Below are positions 26,796 to 32,212 of a stretch of 32,212 nucleotides of DNA, in pieces (position 1 is the stretch's first letter; every line of letters begins with the position of its first letter). Under the pieces are notes generated by a model. That model was not told the origin of the DNA, searched no databases, and saw nothing but the letters and a program-made list of their open reading frames with translations. The position numbers were made by a program, and so were the translations under genes. The stretch is taken from positions 1-32,212 of the forward strand of contig NZ_GG666061.1 in NCBI RefSeq assembly GCF_000156575.1. The letters run 5' to 3'. This DNA comes from Anaerococcus lactolyticus ATCC 51172. GTDB lineage: Bacteria > Bacillota > Clostridia > Tissierellales > Peptoniphilaceae.

Positions 26796-27713
26796 ATGGG
26801 TTATTTAATTTATGGTTTCGTTATTTTTATTACTATGTATTTTGCTATGTTTTTTCTAGTAATTAGCATAATGCATAGAAAAATATTTAATAAAAGAATA
26901 GACTATGTAAATAGTGGGGGACTTTTTTCTGAGGTCAATCAAAAATCAGTATTTTTTGATAACGCCGATAAAAAAAATGATTCTTTTTTTAGATTTGGGA
27001 TATTTTTTTACCCAAAGAGCCCAAAGAATATTAATGAAAACAACCATTTAATAATATTAGTATGTGGATATGAGGAATCATATTTAGATTTTAAATCAGA
27101 GATATTTTTCTGGATAGAAAATGGATATACTGTATTCTGTTATGACATCAAAGGAACTGGGAAAAGCACAGGCAAATTAATTGGTGGATTTACTCAGTTT
27201 TTAGAGGATTCCTTATTAGCTATTGAGTATATTGAAAAGAATGAAAAATTCAATAAAGTATCTTTAATAGGTCATAGTATGGGTGGATTTGCAGTAGCAA
27301 CTTCATTAAAGTTTAAGAAGAACTTTATAGACAATAGTGTAGTCATCTCAGGATTTGATTATCCATCCGAATTTGTAAGAAAGAGTATAGCAAGTAACTT
27401 TCATATATTTTTCACTTGGCCTATAGAAATTACCATAAAAATCATTGAATTTCTTAAATTTGGTAAGCTATCTTTTAATAAGTCAATTAAAAGTATTAAT
27501 AATTTCAATAAACCTGTTTTAATAATTCAATCTATTGATGATATGGTTGTAAAGATTAGTAATTCAATTTATGAAAAAAAGGAAAAGATTACTAACAAAA
27601 ATGTTGAATACATCTTACTCAAAAATAGCGATCATAATCCTACAAAAAATATTACTGGTGGTTTAAATATAGATTTAATGAATAAAATTAATGAGTTTAT
27701 TTCAAATAATTAA
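26796..27713 (+). CDS. Membrane-anchored alpha/beta hydrolase
   Basis: A 305-residue hydrolase. It begins with a single hydrophobic span (YGFVIFITMYFAMFFLVISI) followed by basic residues, which would place the enzyme on the outer face of the membrane or anchor it. The hydrolase core has GYTVFCYDIKGTGKSTG, nucleophile elbow IGHSMGGF, an Asp in QSIDDMV and a His in NSDHNPTKN, so the triad looks complete. It resembles the S33 aminopeptidase/lysophospholipase-like group. GGAG lies 8 bases before the ATG at 26796. It follows the oxidoreductase by 50 bases with a hairpin in between and is probably co-transcribed. The substrate is unknown; hydrolysis of a bound siderophore after uptake is one possibility, not shown. 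Confidence 0.75.
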   Translation: MGYLIYGFVIFITMYFAMFFLVISIMHRKIFNKRIDYVNSGGLFSEVNQKSVFFDNADKKNDSFFRFGIFFYPKSPKNINENNHLIILVCGYEESYLDFKSEIFFWIENGYTVFCYDIKGTGKSTGKLIGGFTQFLEDSLLAIEYIEKNEKFNKVSLIGHSMGGFAVATSLKFKKNFIDNSVVISGFDYPSEFVRKSIASNFHIFFTWPIEITIKIIEFLKFGKLSFNKSIKSINNFNKPVLIIQSIDDMVVKISNSIYEKKEKITNKNVEYILLKNSDHNPTKNITGGLNIDLMNKINEFISNN

Positions 27714-27928
27714 CTAAGCAATTAATAAATAATATTTTTTTGTTTTTTTATAAATTGAGTTTAGAACTATATTTAGTATAAAGATGGAGGAGATTAACTT
27801 TAAAACAAACATTTTTAAAGGATACTTTACATGATGAGGCTATTATCTATATTAGAGAAATTTAGAACGGATATTAGGGTGTTTGTTATTCTGATTGAAA
27901 AATTTAAAATGATGAAAAAACCGCTACA
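27714..27928 (+). other. Non-coding gap with promoter-like and decayed-gene signals
   Basis: A possible promoter reads TTGAGT (27755-27760), 16 bases, TATAAA (27777-27782). GGAGGAG follows at 27786-27792. The downstream frame reads KQTFLKDTLHDEAIIYIREI before a stop near 27866, but it has no usable start codon at the right distance. This looks like the beginning of a lost gene; I do not recognise it. A 46-codon frame from ATG 27831 runs into the terminator and is not believed. Confidence 0.3.
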
Positions 27929-27965
27929 TAGAGGACTCGATTTATTAAAATACCGTAGTCCTCTA
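27929..27965 (-). terminator. Terminator of the AraC-type gene
   Basis: TAGAGGACT at 27929-27937 and AGTCCTCTA at 27957-27965 form a 9-bp stem. On the minus strand it is followed by GCGG and a six-T run at 27911-27920. It closes the minus-strand AraC gene and may also stop rightward transcription. Confidence 0.65.
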
Positions 27966-27977
27966 TTATAATTAATC

Positions 27978-28526
27978 TTATTTAGCCATATTAACTATAC
28001 TTTTCACTTCTCGTGGATAAACTCCTTTGAACCTTTTATAAAGTTTACTAAATCGGCTAGGCGAAGTATAGCCTACTGTTTTTGCAATATATCTAATTTC
28101 AAGATCTGTATTTAACAAAAGTTGTTCAGCTACATTCATTCTTTTTCTTTGGGTGAATTCTGTAATACTCAAGTTGTTTTTTTTCTTAAAACTTTCTTTT
28201 AACTTTGTTCCACTCATACAAGCGATTTTTTCTAGAAGTGATTGAGGTATGTTGATAGAATAATGATCGCTAATATATCTTTCTACATTTTCAATAAGTT
28301 TTTCATCTTCGGTTGAAAGAGGCCTATACTTTTTCGAATATTCACTAGCATCAACAGTTATATAAAACCACTCTTTTACCTTTTCCTCAAAGAAAATTTT
28401 AGCTTCAATATTTTCAAGTTTGCAAGTCAAAATATCTTTAGCGATTCTACTTATTGGATTAACGATTGAATTTTTAGATTGAAAAAACATATCTTTTAAA
28501 TCATCTTTTAGATATGGTTGGAGCAA
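27978..28526 (-). pseudogene. AraC-family regulator, N-terminus lost
   Basis: The frame gives 182 residues from a TTG at 28526-28524. The C-terminal ~95 residues are a full AraC-type double helix-turn-helix: SLLEKIACMSGTKLKESFKK, then ISEF-like ITEFTQRKRMNVAEQLL and IRYIAKTVGYTSPSRFSKLY. Complete family members have about 280-330 residues, so roughly 120 or more N-terminal residues are missing. There is no ribosome site before the TTG. The 5' end runs directly into MATE-gene sequence on the opposite strand near 28505, which marks a deletion junction. The remaining DNA-binding domain might still be made but would lack the effector-sensing part. Confidence 0.75.
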
Positions 28527-28658
28527 GTGGAGAAATTAAAGAATATGGTATCAGATATTTACGAGTGATTTTCATTGGTTCTTTATTTGTAAACTTTACT
28601 CAATCAGCAAACATGGTTATGCGTGGAGAAGGATTAATGAAAAAAGCCATGCTAATTA
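28505..28658 (+). pseudogene. MATE efflux pump, internal part before the IS (N-terminus lost)
   Basis: From ATG 28514 the frame reads MVGASGEIKEYGIRYLRVIF, then GSLFVNFTQSANMVMRGEGL and MKKAMLI, a well-known middle segment of MATE multidrug/toxin extrusion proteins. About 120 residues that should precede it are absent, replaced by the 5' end of the AraC fragment. The frame is interrupted at 28658 by the insertion sequence and resumes at 30140. Confidence 0.8.
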
Positions 28659-28703
28659 TGACCTGAACCCCAAAATCCGGAATACGGATGGAGGGGTTTT
28701 TGT

Positions 28704-29243
28704 ATGCCAAAATACACAAAAGAATTTAAAATAAAATTAGTGCTAGAATACTTATCAGGTAAATCAGGTGGATACAAAGCAATAGCTAAAAAATATGACA
28801 TTCCCAAAGATAACTTAAGGGAATGGATAAACAAATATAAATCTAGAGGGTTTGATAGTTTATCTAAAAAACCAAAAAATAATAATTACACTAGTGAATT
28901 TAAGCTATCTGTAATACAATATAGGCAAATCAATAATACTTCGCTTAGAGAGACCGCAGAGCACTTCAATCTTGTTAATGGTTCTATGGTATATAGATGG
29001 GAAAAAGCTTACCGTGAACGTGGCCTATCTGGGCTAGAAGATAACAGAGGAAGGCCTAAAAAAGACATGACCAAATCAAATAAAAAGTCTAAAATTAATA
29101 CTCCAATAAACGAAAGTGAAAGAGAAGAATTAATAAGATTAAGAGAAGAAAATAGACTTCTAAAAATGAAAATAATCTACGAAAAAAAGCTACAAGCCTT
29201 GCTCCTGGAAGAGGAAGCAGAAGCAAGGAAAAAACAAAGATAA
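28704..29243 (+). CDS. IS150-type transposase OrfA (helix-turn-helix and leucine-zipper part)
   Basis: A 179-residue protein with two HTH repeats (EFKIKLVLEYLSGKSGGYKA, and FKLSVIQYRQINNTSLRETA), a basic linker and a C-terminal coiled coil SEREELIRLREENRLLKMK. These bind the terminal repeats and dimerise the transposase. GGAGGGG lies about 8 bases before ATG 28704. The gene ends at TAA 29241-29243, but the OrfB frame is open through its end, and an A6 run at 29229-29234 gives a likely -1 slip site to make OrfAB. Confidence 0.9.
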   Translation: MPKYTKEFKIKLVLEYLSGKSGGYKAIAKKYDIPKDNLREWINKYKSRGFDSLSKKPKNNNYTSEFKLSVIQYRQINNTSLRETAEHFNLVNGSMVYRWEKAYRERGLSGLEDNRGRPKKDMTKSNKKSKINTPINESEREELIRLREENRLLKMKIIYEKKLQALLLEEEAEARKKQR

Positions 29244-30100
29244 TCCTCAAGTTACAAAAAGAATACCCTAAAAGCAAAATAAGTGAATGGCTAAGCATAG
29301 CTAAATTAGCAAAACCATCATACTATGAATGGAAGATGAAATTAGAACAACCAATAGATAAAGATAAAGAAATCAGAAAAGAAATAATAACCATAATAGA
29401 AGGGTCAAAAGGTAGATATGGCTATAGAAGAGTAACTATGGTATTAAAAAACAAAGGCTTTAATGTTAACCATAAAAGAGTTTTAAGGATAATGAGAGAA
29501 GAATCATTGCTATGTACTAAATTTAAAAATAGATCAAGAAAATACTCATCATACAAGGGACAAATAGGTAAAGTAGCAGATAACATTGTAAAAATACAAT
29601 TTAAAGCTACTAAGCCAAATCAATTATGGCTAACAGATGTAACAGAATTTAGAATTAAAGGTCAAGAAAAAAAATTATACCTATCACCAGTATTAGATGT
29701 TTACAACAGTGAAATAGTAAGCTATACCCTAAGTTATCACCCGACAATAGAATTAACAAATACAATGATAGATAAGGCTTTACGTAATACAAAAAACAAG
29801 CATAACTTAACATTACACTCAGACCAAGGCTTTCACTATCAACACAGTTCATGGACCAATAAGTTAGAAAAAATGAACATTAGACAAAGTATGTCAAGAA
29901 AAGGCAATTGTCTAGACAATTCCCCAATGGAGAACTTCTTTGGGATATTAAAACAAGAAATGTTTTATGGAGAAGAGTTTAAAAGTTATGACCATTTGAT
30001 AAGTAGGATTGAAAAATATATTAAATGGTACAATGAAGATAGAATTAAAACAAAATTAAACGGAATGTCTCCTGTTATGTACAGATTACATTCCGCTTAA
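29234..30100 (+). CDS. IS150-type transposase OrfB, DDE catalytic part, made by -1 frameshift
   Basis: This frame has no ATG, GTG or TTG before homology starts (KIILKLQKEYPKSKI at about 29237), so it is most likely expressed as an OrfAB fusion by -1 slippage at the A6 run. It contains YGYRRVTMVLKNKGF and the integrase core: Asp in LWLTDVTEF, Asp in TLHSDQGFHY, and Glu in SPMENFFGILKQEMFYGEEF, the DDE triad with normal spacing. The C-terminus IKWYNEDRIKTKLNGMSPV is typical of IS3-family enzymes. Complete, so the element is probably still active. Starting at the internal ATG 29336 would lose only the region before the integrase core. Confidence 0.88.
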   Translation, partial: TKIILKLQKEYPKSKISEWLSIAKLAKPSYYEWKMKLEQPIDKDKEIRKEIITIIEGSKGRYGYRRVTMVLKNKGFNVNHKRVLRIMREESLLCTKFKNRSRKYSSYKGQIGKVADNIVKIQFKATKPNQLWLTDVTEFRIKGQEKKLYLSPVLDVYNSEIVSYTLSYHPTIELTNTMIDKALRNTKNKHNLTLHSDQGFHYQHSSWTNKLEKMNIRQSMSRKGNCLDNSPMENFFGILKQEMFYGEEFKSYDHLISRIEKYIKWYNEDRIKTKLNGMSPVMYRLHSA

Positions 30101-30139
30101 AATATTATTAAAATATTCCGTGTTTATGGGTTCAGGTCA

Positions 30140-30993
30140 TTATGGGGCTAGGGGCTTTTTTAAACATAATTCTTGATTCTATTCTAATGAAATTAATGGG
30201 AAAATACGCAATAGAAGGTGCTGCACTTGCAACTATTACAGCACAATTGGTTCAAGCAATTATAACACTCCTTTACTTTAAATATAAAAGTAAAGCAGTA
30301 AAAATAAATAAAATCCAATCTGATCAGGAAATAAAAAAAGAAATGTTTGGCGTAGGTTCATCTGCTATGATGATGCAAATTTTATTGATGATTCATCAAA
30401 CAATACTATATAAAATGGCGTTCAAGTACGGCGGTGATCCAAATGGAATCTTGATGGCAGCAACACTTAGAATATATGCCTTTTCATTTATTCCACTTTG
30501 GGGAATGAGTCAAGGTTTACAACCTGTAGTTGGTACAAATTTTGGAGCTAAAAAATACGATAGAGTAAAAGAAGCTATGAAAATATTTTCTATCGGAGGG
30601 TTAGTTCTTGCATTAATATTTTGGATACCAGCGTTAGCATTTTCAAAGAATATACTTTCCTTATTTGGAGTAGAAGAAAGTATTATAACTCAAGGGATAG
30701 GGAACTTTAGACTATTTTATTCTATCTTTATCCTATATGGAGTAATGGTGATGACTATAACATTCTTCCAATCAATAGGAAGCGCTAAAAAAGCTGGCAT
30801 AATAGTAATGCTAAGACAGTTATTTTTATTTGTGCCTGCCATGATTATTTTGCCAATGATATTTGGAGTAAAAGCAGTATGGTTTGCTGAACCCCTTGTA
30901 GATTTAATTATGATAATAGCTGGTGTAGTAATGATGTTTGAAGAACTAAATAGGATGGATAAAATTGGTTTGAAAAATTCAAGTAATGAATAA
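30140..30993 (+). pseudogene. MATE efflux pump, C-terminal part after the IS
   Basis: Continues the frame broken at 28658: GLGAFLNIILDSILMKLMGK, YAIEGAALATITAQLVQA, then the second-half repeat with WGMSQGLQPVVGTNFGAKK, a MATE signature, and several membrane spans to the stop at 30993. About 282 residues remain here. With the earlier piece the rebuilt protein would have about 331 of the usual ~450 residues. An ATG at 30142 lies at the IS junction, but it has no ribosome site. The pump is non-functional through two separate events: N-terminal loss and IS insertion. Confidence 0.88.
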
Positions 30994-31027
30994 TGAGTGG
31001 ATTGATTTAAAAGAATGGAGGTAAAAT

Positions 31028-31069
31028 ATGCAAAAAAACATAATTAAAATAAACGTACCTTTTTTTTAA
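31028..31069 (+). CDS. Possible 13-residue leader peptide or frame-shifted remnant
   Basis: ATG 31028 is preceded by a strong GGAGGT at 31017-31022 and encodes MQKNIIKINVPFF before a TAA that lies right after an 8-T run (31060-31067). One extra T would extend it to a few more residues only. A very good ribosome site on a tiny frame suggests a leader peptide or the start of a decayed element gene. No function is assigned. Confidence 0.3.
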   Translation: MQKNIIKINVPFF

Positions 31070-31146
31070 CTTATCTGTTTACAAGTTAGATAACTCAGCT
31101 AAAAAATTAAATATAATTACTATTAGAAAGAGTTTTTTTCATTCTA

Positions 31147-31187
31147 GAGGACTAACCATGCCCAAGAGCAGGAGTCCTCCTTTTTTT
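31147..31187 (+). terminator. Intrinsic terminator before the sigma factor gene
   Basis: GAGGACT at 31147-31153 pairs with AGTCCTC at 31173-31179, followed by a C and seven T (31181-31187). Canonical rightward terminator that isolates the conjugative-element genes from the cargo. Confidence 0.85.
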
Positions 31188-31228
31188 GTCTGAAAACATA
31201 AAGACAAAAAAGAATGGAGGAACCATAT

Positions 31229-31639
31229 ATGACAAAAGAATATTATCTTTATGTCGGTGGACAAAAAATCAAAGTTAGCAAGCAGATATACAAAGTCTAC
31301 TGGCAAGAAAGAGAACATGAAAAATATTTAGAGCAGGTGGACAAGAAAAATCACTTGCTCTTTTTTTCGTCCCTAAATCACGATGGGAATTTTGAAAATA
31401 ATCTAGAAGATAAAAATGTTGATGTTGAAAAAGTTGTCGCAACACAAATGATGATTGAAGCACTTAGAAATGCTATGTCAAAGTTAAATGAAGAGGAACG
31501 GGAAATAATTGAAAGATTATATTTCAATGATGAAACACTTCGTGCAGTAGCAAAGACTCAAAATATATCACATCCTGCTTTAATAAAAAGACGAGATAAA
31601 ATTTTAGAAAAACTAAAGAAATTTATAGAAGAACTATAA
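31229..31639 (+). CDS. Conjugative-element sigma-70-family sigma factor
   Basis: 136 residues from ATG 31229, chosen over ATG 31214 because GGAGG at 31216-31220 is correctly spaced for it. The C-terminal half is a sigma region-4-like HTH: ALRNAMSKLNEEEREIIERL, YFNDETLRAVAKTQNISHPA, then LIKRRDKILEKLKKF. The N-terminus TKEYYLYVGGQKIKVSKQIY and YWQEREHEKYL match a conserved small sigma factor found in Tn916/Tn1549-like integrative conjugative elements, where it is thought to act on element genes. There is no full region 2, so its promoter recognition may need a partner. A terminator-like hairpin lies inside the gene at 31331-31367. Confidence 0.85.
   Translation: MTKEYYLYVGGQKIKVSKQIYKVYWQEREHEKYLEQVDKKNHLLFFSSLNHDGNFENNLEDKNVDVEKVVATQMMIEALRNAMSKLNEEEREIIERLYFNDETLRAVAKTQNISHPALIKRRDKILEKLKKFIEEL
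31331..31367 (+). terminator. Terminator-like hairpin inside the sigma factor gene
   Basis: GAGCAGGTG at 31331-31339 pairs with CACTTGCTC at 31352-31360 (8 of 9 Watson-Crick, one G-T), followed immediately by seven T at 31361-31367. This is a textbook intrinsic terminator in form, yet it lies in codons about 35-47 (EQVDKKNHLLFF). It could cause premature termination that ribosome movement or an antiterminator relieves. Confidence 0.6.
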
Positions 31640-31653
31640 ATTCTGGTTACCAA

Positions 31654-31704
31654 AGAGGGCAAATTTTCCTTTATAAAGTGAAGGGGAATTTTGTTCTCTT
31701 TTAT
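31654..31704 (+). terminator. Terminator after the sigma factor gene
   Basis: AGAGGGCAAATTTTCCTT (31654-31671) pairs with AAGGGGAATTTTGTTCTCT (31681-31699), with internal mismatches, followed by TTTTAT. It lies 15 bases after the stop. Confidence 0.75.
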
Positions 31705-31734
31705 ATAAAAAAAGAAATTAATAGAAATTTGAAC

Positions 31735-32050
31735 CTTGACAACTGAATAGACCAAGACAGGACATTAACCATTTGTGGAGCTTTATAATTTCTTCGCCAT
31801 GACTTTTCTGCTGATAAGGATTTCGGTTTAAATAAATACTCTAGTTAAAAGAAGGATAAAAGAAAACGAGCGACAAAAAGAAATTATATATTCAGCCTAG
31901 GAAACTGATGCATTGAAGCAAATGGGGATAATGATACTTCTACAGTTGTTGCCGGCTCATCTTGAAAAGGGGCGGTGGTGAAATTCCAATGTCGTGACCT
32001 ACACGCCTGTTAATGTCAAAAAACTTAAAAATATTGAAGATAAGGAGAAG
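31735..32050 (+). ncRNA. Long structured-looking leader (candidate RNA), identity unknown
   Basis: From the sigma factor stop to the next ATG there are 416 bases without a convincing gene. TTGACA occurs at 31736-31741 (good -35, no good -10 seen). The stretch 31945-32010 is clearly richer in G and C than its surroundings (GCCGGCTCATC, GGGGCGGTGG, CACGCC). GGCGGTG at 31971-31977 can pair with CACGCC at 32002-32007. I have the impression of having seen this leader upstream of conjugative-element genes in Firmicutes, but cannot name an RNA family. AAGGAGAAGG at 32042-32051 serves the next gene. Confidence 0.35.
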
Positions 32051-32055
32051 GTATT

Positions 32056-32212
32056 ATGTGTGATGAACATAATATAAATACAGAAATGAAAACAGATAAA
32101 AAAGATAAACAGATGATAAATCAAATTGATGGTTGGAATATAGAAGTTAAATTTAATGAGAATGGATTTAGTTTAGAAAATTTAGTAGAGGAATATATCA
32201 AAGAAAAATTTT
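32056..32212 (+). CDS. Small conjugative-element protein, C-terminus beyond window, function unknown
   Basis: ATG 32056, preceded by AAGGAGAAGG, opens a frame of at least 52 codons to the window edge. The product starts MCDEHNINTEMKTDKKDKQM and later reads WNIEVKFNENGFSLENLVEE. It is hydrophilic, with no signal peptide or membrane span. The position after the element sigma factor suggests a small accessory or regulatory protein of the conjugative element. I do not recognise the family. Confidence 0.55.
   Translation, partial: MCDEHNINTEMKTDKKDKQMINQIDGWNIEVKFNENGFSLENLVEEYIKEKF

Larger units (their letters stand above)
28659..30139 (+). mobile_element. IS3-family, IS150-group insertion sequence, 1481 bp, intact ends
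   Basis: The left end starts TGACCTGAACCCCAAAATCC and the right end is its imperfect inverted repeat, reading TGACCTGAACCCATAAACAC on the opposite strand; the first 12 bases are identical. The element has TG...CA termini. The target triplet TTA is duplicated at 28656-28658 and 30140-30142. Removing the IS and one TTA restores the MATE reading frame exactly (...CTA ATT ATG GGG CTA). Two overlapping transposase frames fill the element. Clean ends and perfect target repeat suggest a recent insertion. Confidence 0.92.

Noticed and set aside
27831-27971. 46-codon frame starting ATGATG with a nearby AAAGGA
   Set aside because: It runs through the terminator hairpin at 27929-27965 and the protein resembles nothing; judged chance.
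1425-31755. Many open frames of 60-180 codons antisense to the large genes
   Set aside because: They lie wholly within well-supported genes on the other strand, lack ribosome sites and have low-complexity composition expected of shadows.
31860-32010. Possible 5' end of a group II intron or a known riboswitch in the leader before 32056
   Set aside because: No clear GUGYG start, no domain V-like hairpin and no recognisable riboswitch core could be found by eye.
1-32212. CRISPR arrays, tRNA or rRNA genes, integrase or relaxase genes, group I introns
   Set aside because: No regular spaced repeats, no tRNA-like cloverleaf or rRNA sequence, and no recombinase or relaxase motif was found in any of the frames I examined.

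Overview
The window is AT-rich, low-GC Firmicute DNA with strong GGAGG-type ribosome binding sites. It is probably from an anaerobic coccus of the Peptoniphilaceae/Anaerococcus kind, or a streptococcus carrying the same element. Gene content suggests this; nothing in the sequence proves the species. Conjugative-element genes sit at both ends: a MobC-type protein and an oriT-like region on the left, and an element-type sigma factor with a conserved leader on the right. The cargo between them is a siderophore biosynthesis and transport locus. It matches, in gene content and order, what I recall of the equibactin locus (eqb) of the Streptococcus equi element ICESe2, a relative of yersiniabactin. 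No relaxase, integrase or recombinase lies inside the window.

Layout. 1-930: partial mobC (minus), a hairpin, and inverted repeats that look like a transfer origin. 931-1350: DtxR-type metal regulator with an apparent ATT start, then a terminator. 1387-1438: near-consensus promoter followed by a DtxR/IdeR-like operator. 1465-16629: six tightly coupled or overlapping genes: type II thioesterase, phosphopantetheinyl transferase, aryl-AMP ligase, NRPS 1 (ArCP-Cy-A-[degenerate MT]-PCP-Cy-PCP), thiazolinyl reductase fused to a methyltransferase, and NRPS 2 (docking-Cy-MT-PCP-TE). 16630-17714: decayed carrier-protein and ECF ATPase remnants. 17818-21334: two YbtP/YbtQ-like ABC half-transporters. 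21346-22829: a graveyard holding a VOC-family pseudogene with two frameshifts, a cyclase fragment and a thioesterase tail fragment. 22843-25491: complete ECF transporter (S, T, fused A). 25696-27713: saccharopine-dehydrogenase-like oxidoreductase and a membrane-anchored alpha/beta hydrolase. 27978-30993: truncated AraC regulator head-to-head with a truncated MATE pump gene, which is also interrupted by an IS150-group insertion sequence with 3-bp target duplication. 31028-32212: conjugative-element genes and leader.

How it would work. The ligase activates an aryl acid, probably salicylate, and loads it on the NRPS 1 ArCP. A single cysteine-type adenylation domain must serve three carrier proteins. 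Three Cy domains condense and cyclise cysteines into thiazolines. One ring is probably reduced by the reductase, and one or two positions methylated by the two intact methyltransferases. The NRPS 2 terminal TE, which has Cys instead of Ser as likely nucleophile, releases the product. The PPTase primes the carriers and the type II TE edits them. The YbtPQ-like pair and the ECF transporter are candidate metal-siderophore importers, and the DtxR-like protein would repress the operon when metal is plentiful. No salicylate synthase is visible, so the aryl acid must come from elsewhere. The remnants suggest a formerly larger locus that has been trimmed.
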